A DNA stretch of 5,918 nucleotides, taken from contig JALOSP010000098.1 of assembly GCA_025458365.1 (NCBI GenBank), positions 1 to 5,918 on the forward strand, written 5' to 3'. Position 1 is the stretch's first letter; the number at the start of each line of letters is the position of its first letter. The DNA is from Hyphomonadaceae bacterium (GTDB lineage: Bacteria; Pseudomonadota; Alphaproteobacteria; Caulobacterales; Aquidulcibacteraceae). The notes under the pieces were generated by a model. It was not told the origin of the DNA, ran no database searches, and saw only the letters and a program-made list of their open reading frames with translations. A program made the position numbers and the translations under genes. Shown piece by piece: positions 5,904-5,918 of the stretch.

Positions 5904-5918
5904 TCGCGACAGTCTCGT
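5851..5918 (-). CDS. Probable C-terminal end of a minus-strand gene, 5' part beyond the window
   Basis: Read from the right edge on the minus strand, one frame gives 'ETVAIIDLALARFGPP' followed by RSDAA and a TGA stop at 5851-5853. Sixteen of its 21 third positions are G or C, and the residues look like an amphipathic helix ending in a short tail, as real gene ends often do. The fragment is too short to name. It would converge on, and overlap by 53 bp, the 3' end of the membrane-protein gene. It could also be a chance reading frame. Confidence 0.4.
   Translation of the reverse strand, partial: ETVAIIDLALARFGPPRSDAA

Noticed and set aside
5900..5918. Next plus-strand gene starting at an ATGA overlap at 5900
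   Set aside because: Only six codons are visible and no ribosome site is convincing; the minus-strand reading of the same bases is better supported.

Overview
The window is GC-rich chromosomal DNA with strongly GC-biased third codon positions. Its gene content looks like an alphaproteobacterium: an ETF-ubiquinone oxidoreductase, a family-4-type uracil-DNA glycosylase with the 'NVVPWRPPGNRTP' signature I associate with alphaproteobacteria, and an Slt70-like lytic transglycosylase. A sphingomonad or caulobacter-like host is my best guess. That placement comes from remembered protein resemblance and was not tested by a search.

Layout: (1) Minus strand, 1-1504: ETF-QO, cut off by the left edge just after the first iron-sulphur cysteine. 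(2) Plus strand, about 1658-2461: uracil-DNA glycosylase, divergent from ETF-QO across a control region of about 150 bp. (3) Plus strand, about 2600-4222: exported soluble lytic transglycosylase, probably starting at TTG. (4) Minus strand, 4229-5011: a classical short-chain dehydrogenase/reductase, convergent with the transglycosylase across only 6 bp. (5) Plus strand, about 5187-5903: an unrecognised protein with one membrane segment, divergent from the SDR across about 175 bp that holds two small hairpins. (6) Minus strand, 5851-5918: the probable C-terminal end of another gene entering from the right, overlapping the 3' end of gene 5.

The genes do not form one pathway. ETF-QO passes electrons from flavoprotein dehydrogenases (fatty-acid and amino-acid oxidation) to the quinone pool. 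The glycosylase removes uracil from DNA, the transglycosylase trims peptidoglycan in the periplasm, and the SDR reduces or oxidises an unknown carbonyl/alcohol. Only the glycosylase and transglycosylase lie in the same direction next to each other, and they are separated by about 138 bp, so each may have its own promoter.

I see no mobile element, CRISPR array, tRNA, rRNA or integration site, and no multi-gene defence or biosynthetic system. No stretch above 300 bp lacks a gene. The points most worth a second look are the glycosylase's apparent loss of two of the four Fe-S ligand cysteines, the unrecognised membrane protein, and the overlapping 3' ends at the right edge next to a run of seven G.
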